Source: Tissierellales bacterium
GTDB lineage: Bacteria > Bacillota > Clostridia > Tissierellales > Tissierellaceae
Reading direction: 5' to 3'
Length of the DNA stretch: 64,000 nt
NCBI GenBank assembly: GCA_030146915.1
Contig: JASLAT010000005.1
Location: forward strand, 106,487-170,486
The translations under genes and the position numbers were made by a program. Below the pieces are notes generated by a model, which was not told the origin of the DNA, searched no databases, and worked only from the letters and a program-made list of their open reading frames with translations. Positions 18,130 through 27,037 of the stretch are shown piece by piece. Within the stretch, counting starts at the first letter, position 1. Each line of letters opens with the position of its first letter.

Positions 18130-19071
18130 ATGATAACTGAAACCTTTGAGACTGTAAGTGTAATAATTATATTAATAGGAATGGGAATGTTAGTTTCTCA
18201 TTTAGGTTGGTATAAAAAAGAAGACAAAAACTTCTTATCTAAATTGATTTTGAATATAGGTATACCAGCTGTGACAGTAAAAACATTTTTTGTAAGTTTT
18301 AGTAGGGAACTTTTATTAAACTCAGGTAAATATATATTTATATCTATCTTGGCTATTTTACTTTCTTGTCTATTAGCTATTATTTTTGCTAGAATTTTAA
18401 GACTAGAAGGGGATAGAAAATTAAGTTTTGTAAGTATGATAACCTTAGCAAATGGAATGTTTGTAGGTTACCCTGTAAATGTTAGTATATTTGGTGATGA
18501 GGCTATACCATATGTTCTTATCTATTATTTGGCCAATAATTTAATTTTTTGGTCACTCTTTGTTCCAAAGTTTAAGAAAGAAGACAAAGATCCTAATAAG
18601 AATTCCATATTTGAAAATATAAAAGGTATATTTTCACTACCTTTAATAACTATGTTTATAAGCTATATATTAGTTTTATTAGACTTTAAACTTCCAGAAT
18701 TTGCATTAGAAGTGGTGAGTCATTTAGGAGGAATTAGTACTCCTTTATCCTTAATGTTTATAGGTGGCGTAATATATGAAGGTGGTATAAAATCTTTAAA
18801 AGTAGATAAATCTATGATTTATCTTTTAGTATTGAGATTTATCGCATCACCAATAATAATGGCATTAGTAGCTATATTTTTCGGAGTGGATGGTACTAGC
18901 TTAAAGGTATTAATAATGTTATCTGGAATGCCTGTTATGACTCAGTTAGGTGTAGTTGGTGCAAGCTATGGATCAGATAGAGAATATATAAGTGCAGGGG
19001 TTTCTATAACTACAATAGTAAGTTTGTTTTTTATACCTATATATATGATAGTTATGAATAAATTATTTTAA
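18130..19071 (+). CDS. AEC family (auxin efflux carrier-like) transporter
   Basis: 313 residues from the ATG at 18130, which has AAGGAGG upstream; an earlier in-frame ATG at 18076 overlaps the preceding gene and lacks a site. About ten membrane helices in two halves, with LILNIGIPAVTV and LANGMFVGYPVN typical of AEC carriers, which in bacteria export or import organic acids such as malate or amino acids. The middle loop (KKEDKDPNKNS) separates the halves. Substrate unknown. Confidence 0.88.
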   Translation: MITETFETVSVIIILIGMGMLVSHLGWYKKEDKNFLSKLILNIGIPAVTVKTFFVSFSRELLLNSGKYIFISILAILLSCLLAIIFARILRLEGDRKLSFVSMITLANGMFVGYPVNVSIFGDEAIPYVLIYYLANNLIFWSLFVPKFKKEDKDPNKNSIFENIKGIFSLPLITMFISYILVLLDFKLPEFALEVVSHLGGISTPLSLMFIGGVIYEGGIKSLKVDKSMIYLLVLRFIASPIIMALVAIFFGVDGTSLKVLIMLSGMPVMTQLGVVGASYGSDREYISAGVSITTIVSLFFIPIYMIVMNKLF

Positions 19072-19075
19072 AATA

Positions 19076-19103
19076 TTGACTATTAGAATAGATATGTTAG
19101 AAT
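19076..19103 (+). promoter_or_regulatory. Sigma-A promoter of the S-box/metK transcript
   Basis: TTGACT, 16-base spacer, TAGAAT, about 20 bases before the riboswitch. Confidence 0.65.
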
Positions 19104-19124
19104 AATAGTACAAGATAATATATC

Positions 19125-19266
19125 CTTATCAAGAGTGGTGGAGGGTCTGGGCCCTAGGAAACCCGGCAACCAGTAATTAAATTACAAGGTGCTAAATCCC
19201 ACAGACATAGTCTGAGAGATGAGGTTTTACGTGGAAACTAAGACCTTTTAAAAGGTCTTTTTTTTT
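19125..19266 (+). promoter_or_regulatory. SAM-I riboswitch (S-box) with intrinsic terminator, controlling metK
   Basis: The leader contains the S-box signatures CTTATCAAGAGTGGTGGAGG, the GGGCCC...GAAACCCGGCAACC stretch, the P3/P4 segments and GAGAGATGAG. It ends in an AGACCTTTT/AAAAGGTCT hairpin (19241-19258) with nine T, the OFF-state terminator. SAM binding should end transcription before metK, which starts 18 bases later. Confidence 0.97.
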
Positions 19267-19284
19267 ATTTAGGAGGTAATATAT

Positions 19285-20457
19285 ATGAAAAAATGGTTGT
19301 TTACTTCAGAATCAGTAACTGAAGGGCATCCAGATAAGGTTTGTGACCAAATATCAGATGCAGTTTTAGATGCTATAATAGCTCAAGATAAAGATGCTAG
19401 AGTAGCATGTGAGACTTTAGTTACTACAGGTATGGTAATGTTAGCGGGAGAAATAACTACTGATTGTTATGTTGACATACCTAAGATAGTAAGAAAAACT
19501 TTAAGAGAAATTGGGTATACTAATATTCAACATGGTTTCGATGCAGATACTTGTGCAGTTTTAACATCTATAAATGAACAATCTCCAGATATAGCTTTAG
19601 GTGTTGACTCAGCAGTAGAACATAAAGAGTCTGATAAAGATGCTATGGATAAAATAGGTGCAGGAGATCAAGGTATTATGTTTGGTTATGCATGCAATGA
19701 AACAGAAGAGCTTATGCCTTTACCAATATCCTTAGCTCATAAATTAGCTAGACAATTAGCTAAAGTAAGAAAAGATGGAACATTAGATTACTTAAGACCT
19801 GATGGTAAAACTCAGGTTACTGTAGAGTATGATGAGAATGGACCTGTAAGAATAGATACTATTTTAATATCTACACAACACAGTGAAGATGTTACTTTAG
19901 AGCAAATTAGAGAAGATTTAAGAAAATATGTTATAGAAGCTATAGTTCCAGCAGAACTTATTGATGAAGATACTAAATTTTTAGTAAATCCTACAGGAAG
20001 ATTCGTTATTGGTGGACCTGTTGGAGATGCAGGATTAACTGGTAGAAAAATAATAGTTGATACCTATGGTGGTACTGCTAGACACGGCGGAGGAGCTTTT
20101 TCAGGTAAGGATCCAACAAAAGTTGATAGATCAGCAGCTTATGCAGCTAGATATGTGGCTAAAAATATTGTTGCAGCAGGATTAGCAGATAGATGTGAAG
20201 TAGGTGTATCTTACGGTATAGGAATAGCTAAACCTTTATCAATTTACGTTGATACTTTCGGAACTGGCAAGATATCAGAAGAAGAGATAGAGAAAAAAGT
20301 AATGGAAAACTTTGACCTAAGACCAGCAGCTATAATAAGAGATTTAGACTTATTAAGACCAATCTATAAAGATTTAGCTGCATATGGACATTTTGGTAGA
20401 TGTGACTTAGATTTAACTTGGGAAAGAACTGATAAGGTTGAAGCTTTAAAAAAATAA
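19285..20457 (+). CDS. metK: S-adenosylmethionine synthetase
   Basis: 390 residues. Makes SAM from methionine and ATP. Family signatures are visible: SVTEGHPDKVCDQISD, GAGDQGIMFGYA, the phosphate loop GGGAFSGKDPTKVDRSAAYA, and the C-terminal YGHFGR. GGAGG precedes the ATG. Expression is under the SAM-I riboswitch directly upstream, a product-feedback loop known in many Firmicutes. A terminator follows at 20475. Confidence 0.98.
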   Translation: MKKWLFTSESVTEGHPDKVCDQISDAVLDAIIAQDKDARVACETLVTTGMVMLAGEITTDCYVDIPKIVRKTLREIGYTNIQHGFDADTCAVLTSINEQSPDIALGVDSAVEHKESDKDAMDKIGAGDQGIMFGYACNETEELMPLPISLAHKLARQLAKVRKDGTLDYLRPDGKTQVTVEYDENGPVRIDTILISTQHSEDVTLEQIREDLRKYVIEAIVPAELIDEDTKFLVNPTGRFVIGGPVGDAGLTGRKIIVDTYGGTARHGGGAFSGKDPTKVDRSAAYAARYVAKNIVAAGLADRCEVGVSYGIGIAKPLSIYVDTFGTGKISEEEIEKKVMENFDLRPAAIIRDLDLLRPIYKDLAAYGHFGRCDLDLTWERTDKVEALKK

Positions 20458-20474
20458 ATACTTTATAAATTTGA

Positions 20475-20508
20475 AGTAGGTTAGAAATATTTCTAACCTA
20501 CTTTTTTA
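20475..20508 (+). terminator. Terminator after metK
   Basis: AGTAGGTTAGAAA pairs with TTTCTAACCTACT, then TTTTT. Confidence 0.92.
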
Positions 20509-20602
20509 TATACCTTTAGTAATAATAGAAGTAATTTTTTGTTTTTTAATTAACTTTAAATTTCTGATATAATAAAGTTAGTTTTAAAAAAGGAGGAGTT
20601 AG

Positions 20603-22834
20603 ATGTTAACTATAGAAGGTGTTATTGATGATATTATTTTTAGAAATGAAGAGAATGGCTATACTGTTGCAAGGTTAGCAACGGATGAAGGCAACCTAAC
20701 TATAGTAGGTATGGCTCCTTTTCTATCTGTAGAAGAGACTGTAGAAGTTGTTGGTGATATGACTTATCATGAAAAGTTTGGTGAACAATTTAAATTTGAA
20801 AAAATGGAGAAAGTTATACCAACATCACTTAAGGGTATTGAAAAATACTTATCATCTGGACTTATACCTAATATAGGACCTAAAACGGCTAAAAATATAG
20901 TTAAGAAGTTTGGTAAGGATTCTTTAGACATAATTCAATATAGTCCAAATAAGCTACTAAAGGTTAAAGGTATAGGAGAAAAGACATTAGAATCTATAGT
21001 TGAGGCTTTTGAAGAGCAAAGAGAAATTAGAGATATTATGATCTTTCTACAAAAATATGATATCTCTGTTAATTATAGTATTAAGATTTATAAAAAGTAT
21101 GGTAGTGATACTATAAAAATTATTCAAAACAATCCTTATAGATTGACTGAAGACATATATGGTATTGGTTTTAAAAGAGCTGATGAAATAGCAAAAAATA
21201 TGGGAATTTCAGGCGAACATCCTAATAGGATTAAAGCTGGTTTAAACTATGTGTTAAATATGTCACTTGCAGAGGGACATTGTTACTTACCATCAAAACT
21301 ACTTTTAAATAGAGCATCAGAGATACTATCTATTGATAGTGATCATTTGGAAAACTATTTAAGGGAACTAGCTATGGAAGATAGAATAATGATTGTAGAA
21401 GGAAAAGAAGATAAGCAGGTATATCTTAGTAGGATTAATGCAGCAGAAAATTATGTTGCTAGAAAGGTTATCGATTTAGCAGCTGTTAAAATAAAAAAAG
21501 CAAAGATAGACATCCAAGAAAAAATATCTGAAATAGAAGAGAAAGAGAAAATAAAGTTTGCTAGCAAGCAAAGAAGAGCTATAGAAGAATCTATAAATAA
21601 CGGACTTATGGTAATAACAGGTGGTCCAGGTACTGGAAAGACCACAACTATAAACGCTATTATAAAGATCTGTGAAGACTTAAATTTAAAAGTTGTTCTA
21701 GCTGCTCCTACTGGTAGGGCTGCTAAAAGAATGAGCGAAACTACTAACAGGGATGCAAGTACTATACATAGACTTTTAGAGTATTCTTTTTTAGAAGATG
21801 AGGCAATGGCTTTTTTAAAAAATGAGGAAGAACCTATAGAAGCAGATTTAATAATAATTGATGAAGCTAGTATGATAGATATTTCCCTTATGCAATCTTT
21901 ATTAAAAGCAATAAACCCAGGAAGTAGAGTGGTTTTAGTAGGTGATATAGATCAGTTACCTTCTGTTGGTCCAGGGAACGTATTAAGAGATATTATAGAT
22001 TCAGAAAAGGTACCAGTAGTTGTTCTAGATGAAATATTTAGACAGTCTGAAGAAAGTATGATAATCGTAAATGCTCATAGGATAAATAAGGGAGAGTATC
22101 CAATTTTAAATAAGAAAGATAAGGATTTTTATTTTATGAAAAGGTACGGTGGAGATAATGTTTTAGAAACTATTTTAGACCTAGTTTCTAAAAGGTTACC
22201 GAATTATTATGAAATAGACCCTGTTAATCATATACAAGTATTATCACCTATGAAAAAGGGCGATGTGGGTGTAAATAAGTTAAATATTAGTCTGCAAGAG
22301 AGGTTGAATCCTCCTAGGGAAGATAAGGATGAATATCAGTATGGAACCATTATATATAGAGTTGGAGATAAGGTCATGCAGATGAAAAATAACTATAATC
22401 TAAAATGGAAAATATATAATAATCAGGGAAAAGTAGAAGATGGAGAGGGAATATTCAATGGGGATATGGGTGTTATTACTGAGATAGATAAGGATAGTAA
22501 GACCTTGATTATTGTTTTTGATGATGAAAAGGAAGTTGAATATGATTTTAAATCTTTAGATGAAATTTCCCTATCATATGCAACTACTGTGCATAAGTCT
22601 CAAGGTTCAGAGTTTCCAGTAATTGTTATGCCTATAAGTTGGGGGCCCCCAATGCTACTTATGAGAAACTTATTATATACAGGTATAACAAGAGCAAAAC
22701 AATTAGTAGTTTTAGTGGGTGAAGAAAAATTTCTTCAAATGATGATTAAAAATAATCGAATAGATAGAAGGTTTTCTGCACTTAATAATAAAATAAAACT
22801 TTTAGCTGATTTTGAAGCACTAAGGGAGCAGTAG
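20603..22834 (+). CDS. recD2: RecD2-type ATP-dependent 5'-3' DNA helicase
   Basis: 743 residues, the length of stand-alone RecD2/YrrC helicases. The N-terminal OB-like region is followed by helix-hairpin-helix motifs (LIPNIGPKTAKNI, VKGIGEKTLE), Walker A GGPGTGKTT near 340, Walker B IIDEASMID, motif III VLVGDIDQLPSVGPG and the C-terminal ATTVHKSQGSEF and LLYTGITRAK. It is thought to act in DNA repair without RecBC. An extended -10 (TGATATAAT, 20565-20573) precedes it. The comFC gene starts 2 bases after its stop. Confidence 0.95.
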   Translation: MLTIEGVIDDIIFRNEENGYTVARLATDEGNLTIVGMAPFLSVEETVEVVGDMTYHEKFGEQFKFEKMEKVIPTSLKGIEKYLSSGLIPNIGPKTAKNIVKKFGKDSLDIIQYSPNKLLKVKGIGEKTLESIVEAFEEQREIRDIMIFLQKYDISVNYSIKIYKKYGSDTIKIIQNNPYRLTEDIYGIGFKRADEIAKNMGISGEHPNRIKAGLNYVLNMSLAEGHCYLPSKLLLNRASEILSIDSDHLENYLRELAMEDRIMIVEGKEDKQVYLSRINAAENYVARKVIDLAAVKIKKAKIDIQEKISEIEEKEKIKFASKQRRAIEESINNGLMVITGGPGTGKTTTINAIIKICEDLNLKVVLAAPTGRAAKRMSETTNRDASTIHRLLEYSFLEDEAMAFLKNEEEPIEADLIIIDEASMIDISLMQSLLKAINPGSRVVLVGDIDQLPSVGPGNVLRDIIDSEKVPVVVLDEIFRQSEESMIIVNAHRINKGEYPILNKKDKDFYFMKRYGGDNVLETILDLVSKRLPNYYEIDPVNHIQVLSPMKKGDVGVNKLNISLQERLNPPREDKDEYQYGTIIYRVGDKVMQMKNNYNLKWKIYNNQGKVEDGEGIFNGDMGVITEIDKDSKTLIIVFDDEKEVEYDFKSLDEISLSYATTVHKSQGSEFPVIVMPISWGPPMLLMRNLLYTGITRAKQLVVLVGEEKFLQMMIKNNRIDRRFSALNNKIKLLADFEALREQ

Positions 22835-22836
22835 AC

Positions 22837-23484
22837 ATGCTTGAATTTCTAAGAAAAATAATATTTTTAGAAGGTGAAATTTGTTATATATGTAAAGAGT
22901 CTAAATCATATAAATATGATCTATGCCAAGATTGCCTAGAAAAACTACCTATTTTCCATCAACTATATGATAGAAAGCTAGAGTATATAGATAGACTTTT
23001 TTATACTTGCAAGTATACTAATTATGTAAAGGATATTTTATATGGTTTTGAAAATCAAGATAAAACTTATCTATATAGACCTTTAGGAAAATTAATGACT
23101 AAAACTCTGACTGAAAATAGGATAAACGCGGATTTAATAATTTCTATGCCAACTGATGATAAGATGGATAGAAGAAGGGGATATAGTCATGTTAAACTTT
23201 TAGCTTCATATCTATCTAAGAGTTTATCTATAGATTATAAAAATAATTTAATAAGTTTAGAAAGAACTTCAAATATAGATCGGATATTTAGATTTAAATA
23301 TGACTTATATAAAGAAAAGCAGACCTTTAAAATCCTAGATCCTAATTATATAGAGAATAAAAAAATACTAATAGTAGGTGATTTTTTTATAAATAACATT
23401 GAGCTAATAAAAATAGCTAAGTTTCTTAAGAAATTTGGAGCTAGTAGGGTTGAAGTTATAGTTTTTGCTAATGGTGGAAAGTAG
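22837..23484 (+). CDS. comFC: ComF family protein with degenerate phosphoribosyltransferase motif
   Basis: 215 residues. The N-terminal zinc-ribbon-like cysteines (CYICKE, CQDCLE) and the middle DRRRGYSHVKLLASYLSK segment, matching the RGFNQAE region, place it in the ComFC/GntX family, which is needed for DNA uptake in Bacillus. The usual PRPP-binding segment (LLVDDVYTTG) reads ILIVGDFFINN here: one acidic residue is replaced by Gly and the Thr-Thr-Gly turn is lost. It could be a decaying gene or a version that has lost the transferase role. It is tightly packed after recD2 and 8 bases before the interrupted ATPase. Confidence 0.82.
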   Translation: MLEFLRKIIFLEGEICYICKESKSYKYDLCQDCLEKLPIFHQLYDRKLEYIDRLFYTCKYTNYVKDILYGFENQDKTYLYRPLGKLMTKTLTENRINADLIISMPTDDKMDRRRGYSHVKLLASYLSKSLSIDYKNNLISLERTSNIDRIFRFKYDLYKEKQTFKILDPNYIENKKILIVGDFFINNIELIKIAKFLKKFGASRVEVIVFANGGK

Positions 23485-23492
23485 GTGGGAAA

Positions 23493-24488
23493 ATGTTTCA
23501 AAGTATTTTAGATTAAGCCCTTGATAGAGAAGCATCTGATATACATATAGTCGATGGTAGCCCAATTTATTTAAGAATTTTTAATAATATTGAAGAGGCT
23601 AAAAGTTTTCCTAAAATTTATAAAAGAGAGATTGACCTAATAATAAGATCTATATTGGATGACGAAAGAATTAGAAGCTTATCAATAAATGGGTCTTTAG
23701 ATCTATCTTTAGAGTATAGGAGATATAGGTTAAGATTACATATTTTTAAAGAGAGAAGATCTTATTCTTTGTCCATAAGAATACTCCCTTTTCTTATAAA
23801 ATCTTTTGAGGAGTTAAATTTACCAAAAGTTTTAAATAAAGTTATATATTATGAAAAGGGATTGGTTTTAATAACTGGTTCAACAGGGTCTGGAAAATCT
23901 ACGACTTTAGCTAGTTTAATAGAAAATATAAATCTAAATAGTAGAAAAAATATTATAACTATAGAAGATCCTATAGAATATATTTATGAAAATAAAAAGT
24001 CTATAATTAGACAAAGGCAGATAGGTATGGATGTTATCGACTTCTCTCAAGCTATAAAAGATTGCGTAAGGGAAGATCCAGATATAATTGTACTGGGTGA
24101 AATAAGAGACTTAGAATCAATAGAGGCTGCCTTAGATTTATCTGAATTAGGGCATTTAGTTTTAGCTACAGTTCATACAAACTCTGCTGTTGAGACAATA
24201 AGTAGGATAATTAATGTATTTCCAAGTGACAGGTCTAATAAAATTAGATTTCAGTTGGCATCCAACTTAAAAATGGTGGTAAGTCAAAGTTTAATAGAAT
24301 CTAAAATAACGGGTTTAGTACCCTTAGTAGAAGTTTTAGTATGTGATAATGCTTGTAGAAACATAATAAGTCAGGCTAAAAATTTATCTAATTTAGAAAA
24401 CCATATGCAGATTAACGGTAGGAATTTGGGATGTCAAACAAAAGAAGAATCATACAAAGATCTTAAAACTAAGGGATTGGTAAAATAA
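23493..24488 (+). pseudogene. PilT/ComGA-like secretion ATPase interrupted by an in-frame stop at codon 8
   Basis: A good ATG at 23493, with AGGTGGG upstream and 8 bases after comFC, opens MFQSILD followed by TAA (23514-23516). The same frame continues with ALDREASDIHIVDG, the conserved N-terminal motif of GspE/PilT ATPases, and on to the stop at 24488, about 330 residues in all. The ATPase core is intact: Walker A TGSTGSGKST, Asp box, Walker B DIIVLGEIRD, and the His box HLVLATVHTNSA; the C-terminus resembles PilT more than PilB. No ATG lies between the stop and the core; the first usable codon is a TTG at 23655, which would drop the N-terminal domain start. One base change (for example GAA or CAA to TAA) would explain it. 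Either a recent nonsense mutation or a sequencing error. Confidence 0.8.
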
Positions 24489-24556
24489 AAAATAGTATTT
24501 AAATTATATAGTAAAAAAATAGAATAGTGGTATAATATACACTAAGGAGGTATTTT

Positions 24557-25522
24557 ATGAGGAAAAGTCATTTGTCAGTAATTCCTATTATTGTGGGCTT
24601 AGTCTTAAATATTAATAGTTTTTCCTATGCTGGAAAATTAAATTCAAAGACTGATATAAGTCCTAGTGTAAATAGCTCACAATTTATGAACTTAAAAGAG
24701 GATACACTTCTTGGTTATAATAAACTTACGAGATCTTTAGAAAAGGTTAAGGTAGATAACTTAATTAATAAACTATCTAAAGAAGGAGTATTCCCTGTAG
24801 ATGAAAAATACTTAAATGTAACATCTAACTTTGGATATAGGGGGAAAATTAGACCTAGTATGGATGGTTATAATGAGCTTGAGAATATGTCATTCCATGC
24901 AGGTACAGACATAGCTGCAGCAGGTATATTTAGAGCGGATGCCTACAGCGTGACATCTGGGCGTGTAGCTAAAATAGAGAGAAGCAATGTAGGATATGGA
25001 AACTTAGTTATTGTAGATAGTGGAGATTTTAAGACTTATTACGCACACTTAGATAGTATTGCAGATAACTTAAAAGAAGGCGATAGCTTAAAATCAGGAG
25101 ATCTTATAGGAAAAATTGGAAGTACTGGTAGATCTACAGGGCCACACTTACATTTAGAATTTAATATAGGGGATGTTGCGATTGATCCTGAGGCAGTCTT
25201 ACCTTATATAAAAAATTATCCTAGTAAGCCTAAGAACAATAATTCAGATGTTAAAGAAACAATAGAGAAATCTAGTGATAAGATTAAGCCTAATCTAGAG
25301 GTAAAGGATATTAAAGATATTAAAGTGAAAGATAAAGAAGAGATAGTTAATAAAAATGTAAATAAGGAAGTACCAAAGAAGAATATATCACAAAACAAAC
25401 CAGCTACTATAATAGAGCAACCAAAACAAATTGATATAAATGAACTTGTAAAGGTTCCTAACTCAGAAAGTAAGGGTTATGGATTTGCCTTTGATTTTCA
25501 TTTAGAATCAGTTAGGAAGTAA
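24557..25522 (+). CDS. M23 family cell-wall metallopeptidase with signal peptide
   Basis: 321 residues. Residues 1-26 form a signal peptide (RKSHLSVIPIIVGLVLN..., cleavage near FSYAG). The zinc LytM/M23 domain at about 95-220 contains NFGYRGKIRP, FHAGTDIAA, YYAHLDS and STGPHLHLEFN with the expected ligands. It would cut peptidoglycan cross-bridges outside the membrane. The C-terminal ~90 residues are Lys/Asn/Ile-rich, low complexity and probably a wall-binding tail. It lies between a pilus ATPase and a prepilin peptidase gene (3 bases downstream), the place where pilus assembly genes would be expected. Confidence 0.9.
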   Translation: MRKSHLSVIPIIVGLVLNINSFSYAGKLNSKTDISPSVNSSQFMNLKEDTLLGYNKLTRSLEKVKVDNLINKLSKEGVFPVDEKYLNVTSNFGYRGKIRPSMDGYNELENMSFHAGTDIAAAGIFRADAYSVTSGRVAKIERSNVGYGNLVIVDSGDFKTYYAHLDSIADNLKEGDSLKSGDLIGKIGSTGRSTGPHLHLEFNIGDVAIDPEAVLPYIKNYPSKPKNNNSDVKETIEKSSDKIKPNLEVKDIKDIKVKDKEEIVNKNVNKEVPKKNISQNKPATIIEQPKQIDINELVKVPNSESKGYGFAFDFHLESVRK

Positions 25523-25525
25523 GCT

Positions 25526-26104
25526 ATGATTTGTTTTACGATATTATCAATAATAATTAACATTAACTTACTAGATAGGACTGAGGAGAATATAGAAACT
25601 CAGTCCTATTTTTTATCCGTAGTTTTAGTTATTTTAGGTAACTTTTTAATTTATCAATCTAGATTATCAAGATTAAATAGTCTTATAAATGTAATTTTTT
25701 ATAGTAATTTAGTATATCAATCTCAATTAGATTATTTGACAGGTTATGTAGATCCAAAACTAATTAAAATAAGTTATATTTTAATATTATCAATTAGAAT
25801 CATTTTCGGTTTAAGGCCAGTGACTTTTTTAATATATAGTATATTAGTATTTATTTCTTTATATTTAATATATTTCTTTAGTAAGGGTGGAATGGGAGGA
25901 GGAGATGTTAAATTATATGCATTGATGGGTCTAACTCTAGGATTTAAAGCTACATTGAGAAATCTATATATAGCATCATTAATAGCTTTATTATATTTTT
26001 TAAAGGAAATGTTTATGAAAAAAAAGATAAAGGGAAGAAAATTACCTTTTCTACCATTTATCTTATTATCTTTTCTATTTAATTATCTAGAGATAATATT
26101 TTGA
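25526..26104 (+). CDS. A24 family (prepilin-type) leader peptidase
   Basis: 192 residues, hydrophobic, about six helices. The two catalytic aspartates of A24 peptidases appear in QSQLDYLTGYVDP and in the diagnostic GGMGGGDVKLYALMGLTLG (GxGD motif). The N-terminal methylase domain of PilD/ComC is missing, so it is of the shorter TadV/CpaA-like size. It would process prepilins, but no pilin gene is present in the window. It starts 3 bases after the M23 gene, and its 3' end overlaps the convergent yihY gene by 26 bases. Confidence 0.85.
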   Translation: MICFTILSIIININLLDRTEENIETQSYFLSVVLVILGNFLIYQSRLSRLNSLINVIFYSNLVYQSQLDYLTGYVDPKLIKISYILILSIRIIFGLRPVTFLIYSILVFISLYLIYFFSKGGMGGGDVKLYALMGLTLGFKATLRNLYIASLIALLYFLKEMFMKKKIKGRKLPFLPFILLSFLFNYLEIIF

Positions 26105-26933
26105 GTGAAGCATTTATTTCCCCTCCTATTAAAATGATAGTGCTAGTCATATATAGCCAGATTAAAAGTACAACTATACCAGCTAGACTACCATAGGTTT
26201 TAGCGAATCCAGAAAAATTATTTACATAATAAGAAAAAGCAAATGATGTTAGGATCCAACCTATTGAAGTAAAAATAGCACCTGGAAAAGCTTCTTTTAA
26301 TCTTATCTTATTAGGCTTTCCTACAGAGGGAGCTATTTTATAGAGGATTGTAAATATTAAAATCATTAAGCTTAAGGATAAAATCTTACTAAAATAAGTC
26401 CAGAACTTTATAAATTGTGTTGCAAACCCTAAAAAATAAAATAGTCTCTCTATTAAAAGCTCTCCAAATACTATGGTTATCAAGGCTATTATAAAACTAA
26501 ATAAAAGACCGATCGTAAGTATTATAGATATAAATCTTGTATAAATATATGAACGACTCTCCTCTACCTTGTAGGCTCTATTCATGAGGTTTATAAAAGC
26601 CATAGCTGCTTTTGAAGCTGCCCAAAGACCAGTTAGTGCAGAAAGTGAAAGTAAAGTTTCACTACTACTATCTATTGTTTCTATAACGAGCTTCATAAGA
26701 ATATTTTTAACATCCCTAGGTAGTACAAGTAATATTGAAGGTATCAAATCATCAATAACTAAAGGTAGCAAACTTAAAATATTAAGAAAAAATATAATAA
26801 AGGGGAAGACGGATATTATTAAAAAATAAGCTAGTTGAGCTCCTATGGCACTTATATTATCTTTTTTTAATTTTTTAAAAAATAATCTTATAAAGTTTAT
26901 AAATTTATCTTCAAAGACTCTTCTATCAATCAA
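26079..26933 (-). CDS. YihY/BrkB family inner-membrane protein
   Basis: 284 residues with about six membrane helices. The segment AIGAQLAYFLIISVFPFIIF at the N-terminus and YGSLAGIVVLLIWLYMTSTIILIGGEINA near the end are the family signatures. The family was once called ribonuclease BN by mistake; function is unclear. The start is a TTG at 26933 with AAAGGGGTG five bases upstream; no ATG is better placed. Confidence 0.9.
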   Translation of the reverse strand: MIDRRVFEDKFINFIRLFFKKLKKDNISAIGAQLAYFLIISVFPFIIFFLNILSLLPLVIDDLIPSILLVLPRDVKNILMKLVIETIDSSSETLLSLSALTGLWAASKAAMAFINLMNRAYKVEESRSYIYTRFISIILTIGLLFSFIIALITIVFGELLIERLFYFLGFATQFIKFWTYFSKILSLSLMILIFTILYKIAPSVGKPNKIRLKEAFPGAIFTSIGWILTSFAFSYYVNNFSGFAKTYGSLAGIVVLLIWLYMTSTIILIGGEINASLKILSLDN

Positions 26934-27005
26934 AGTATCACCCCTTTACTTAAGTAAGATAAGCAATTAAATCAAATTATTATGATCATTAAATTGATTT
27001 AATTA

Positions 27006-27037
27006 AAATAAAAGGTAACGTACGTTACCTTTTATTT
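27006..27037 (-). terminator. Terminator after the S9 peptidase gene
   Basis: A perfect 32-bp palindrome centred at 27021/27022 (AAATAAAAGGTAACGT and its complement). It overlaps the stop codon of the minus-strand peptidase and gives a T-rich 3' end on that strand. Confidence 0.75.
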
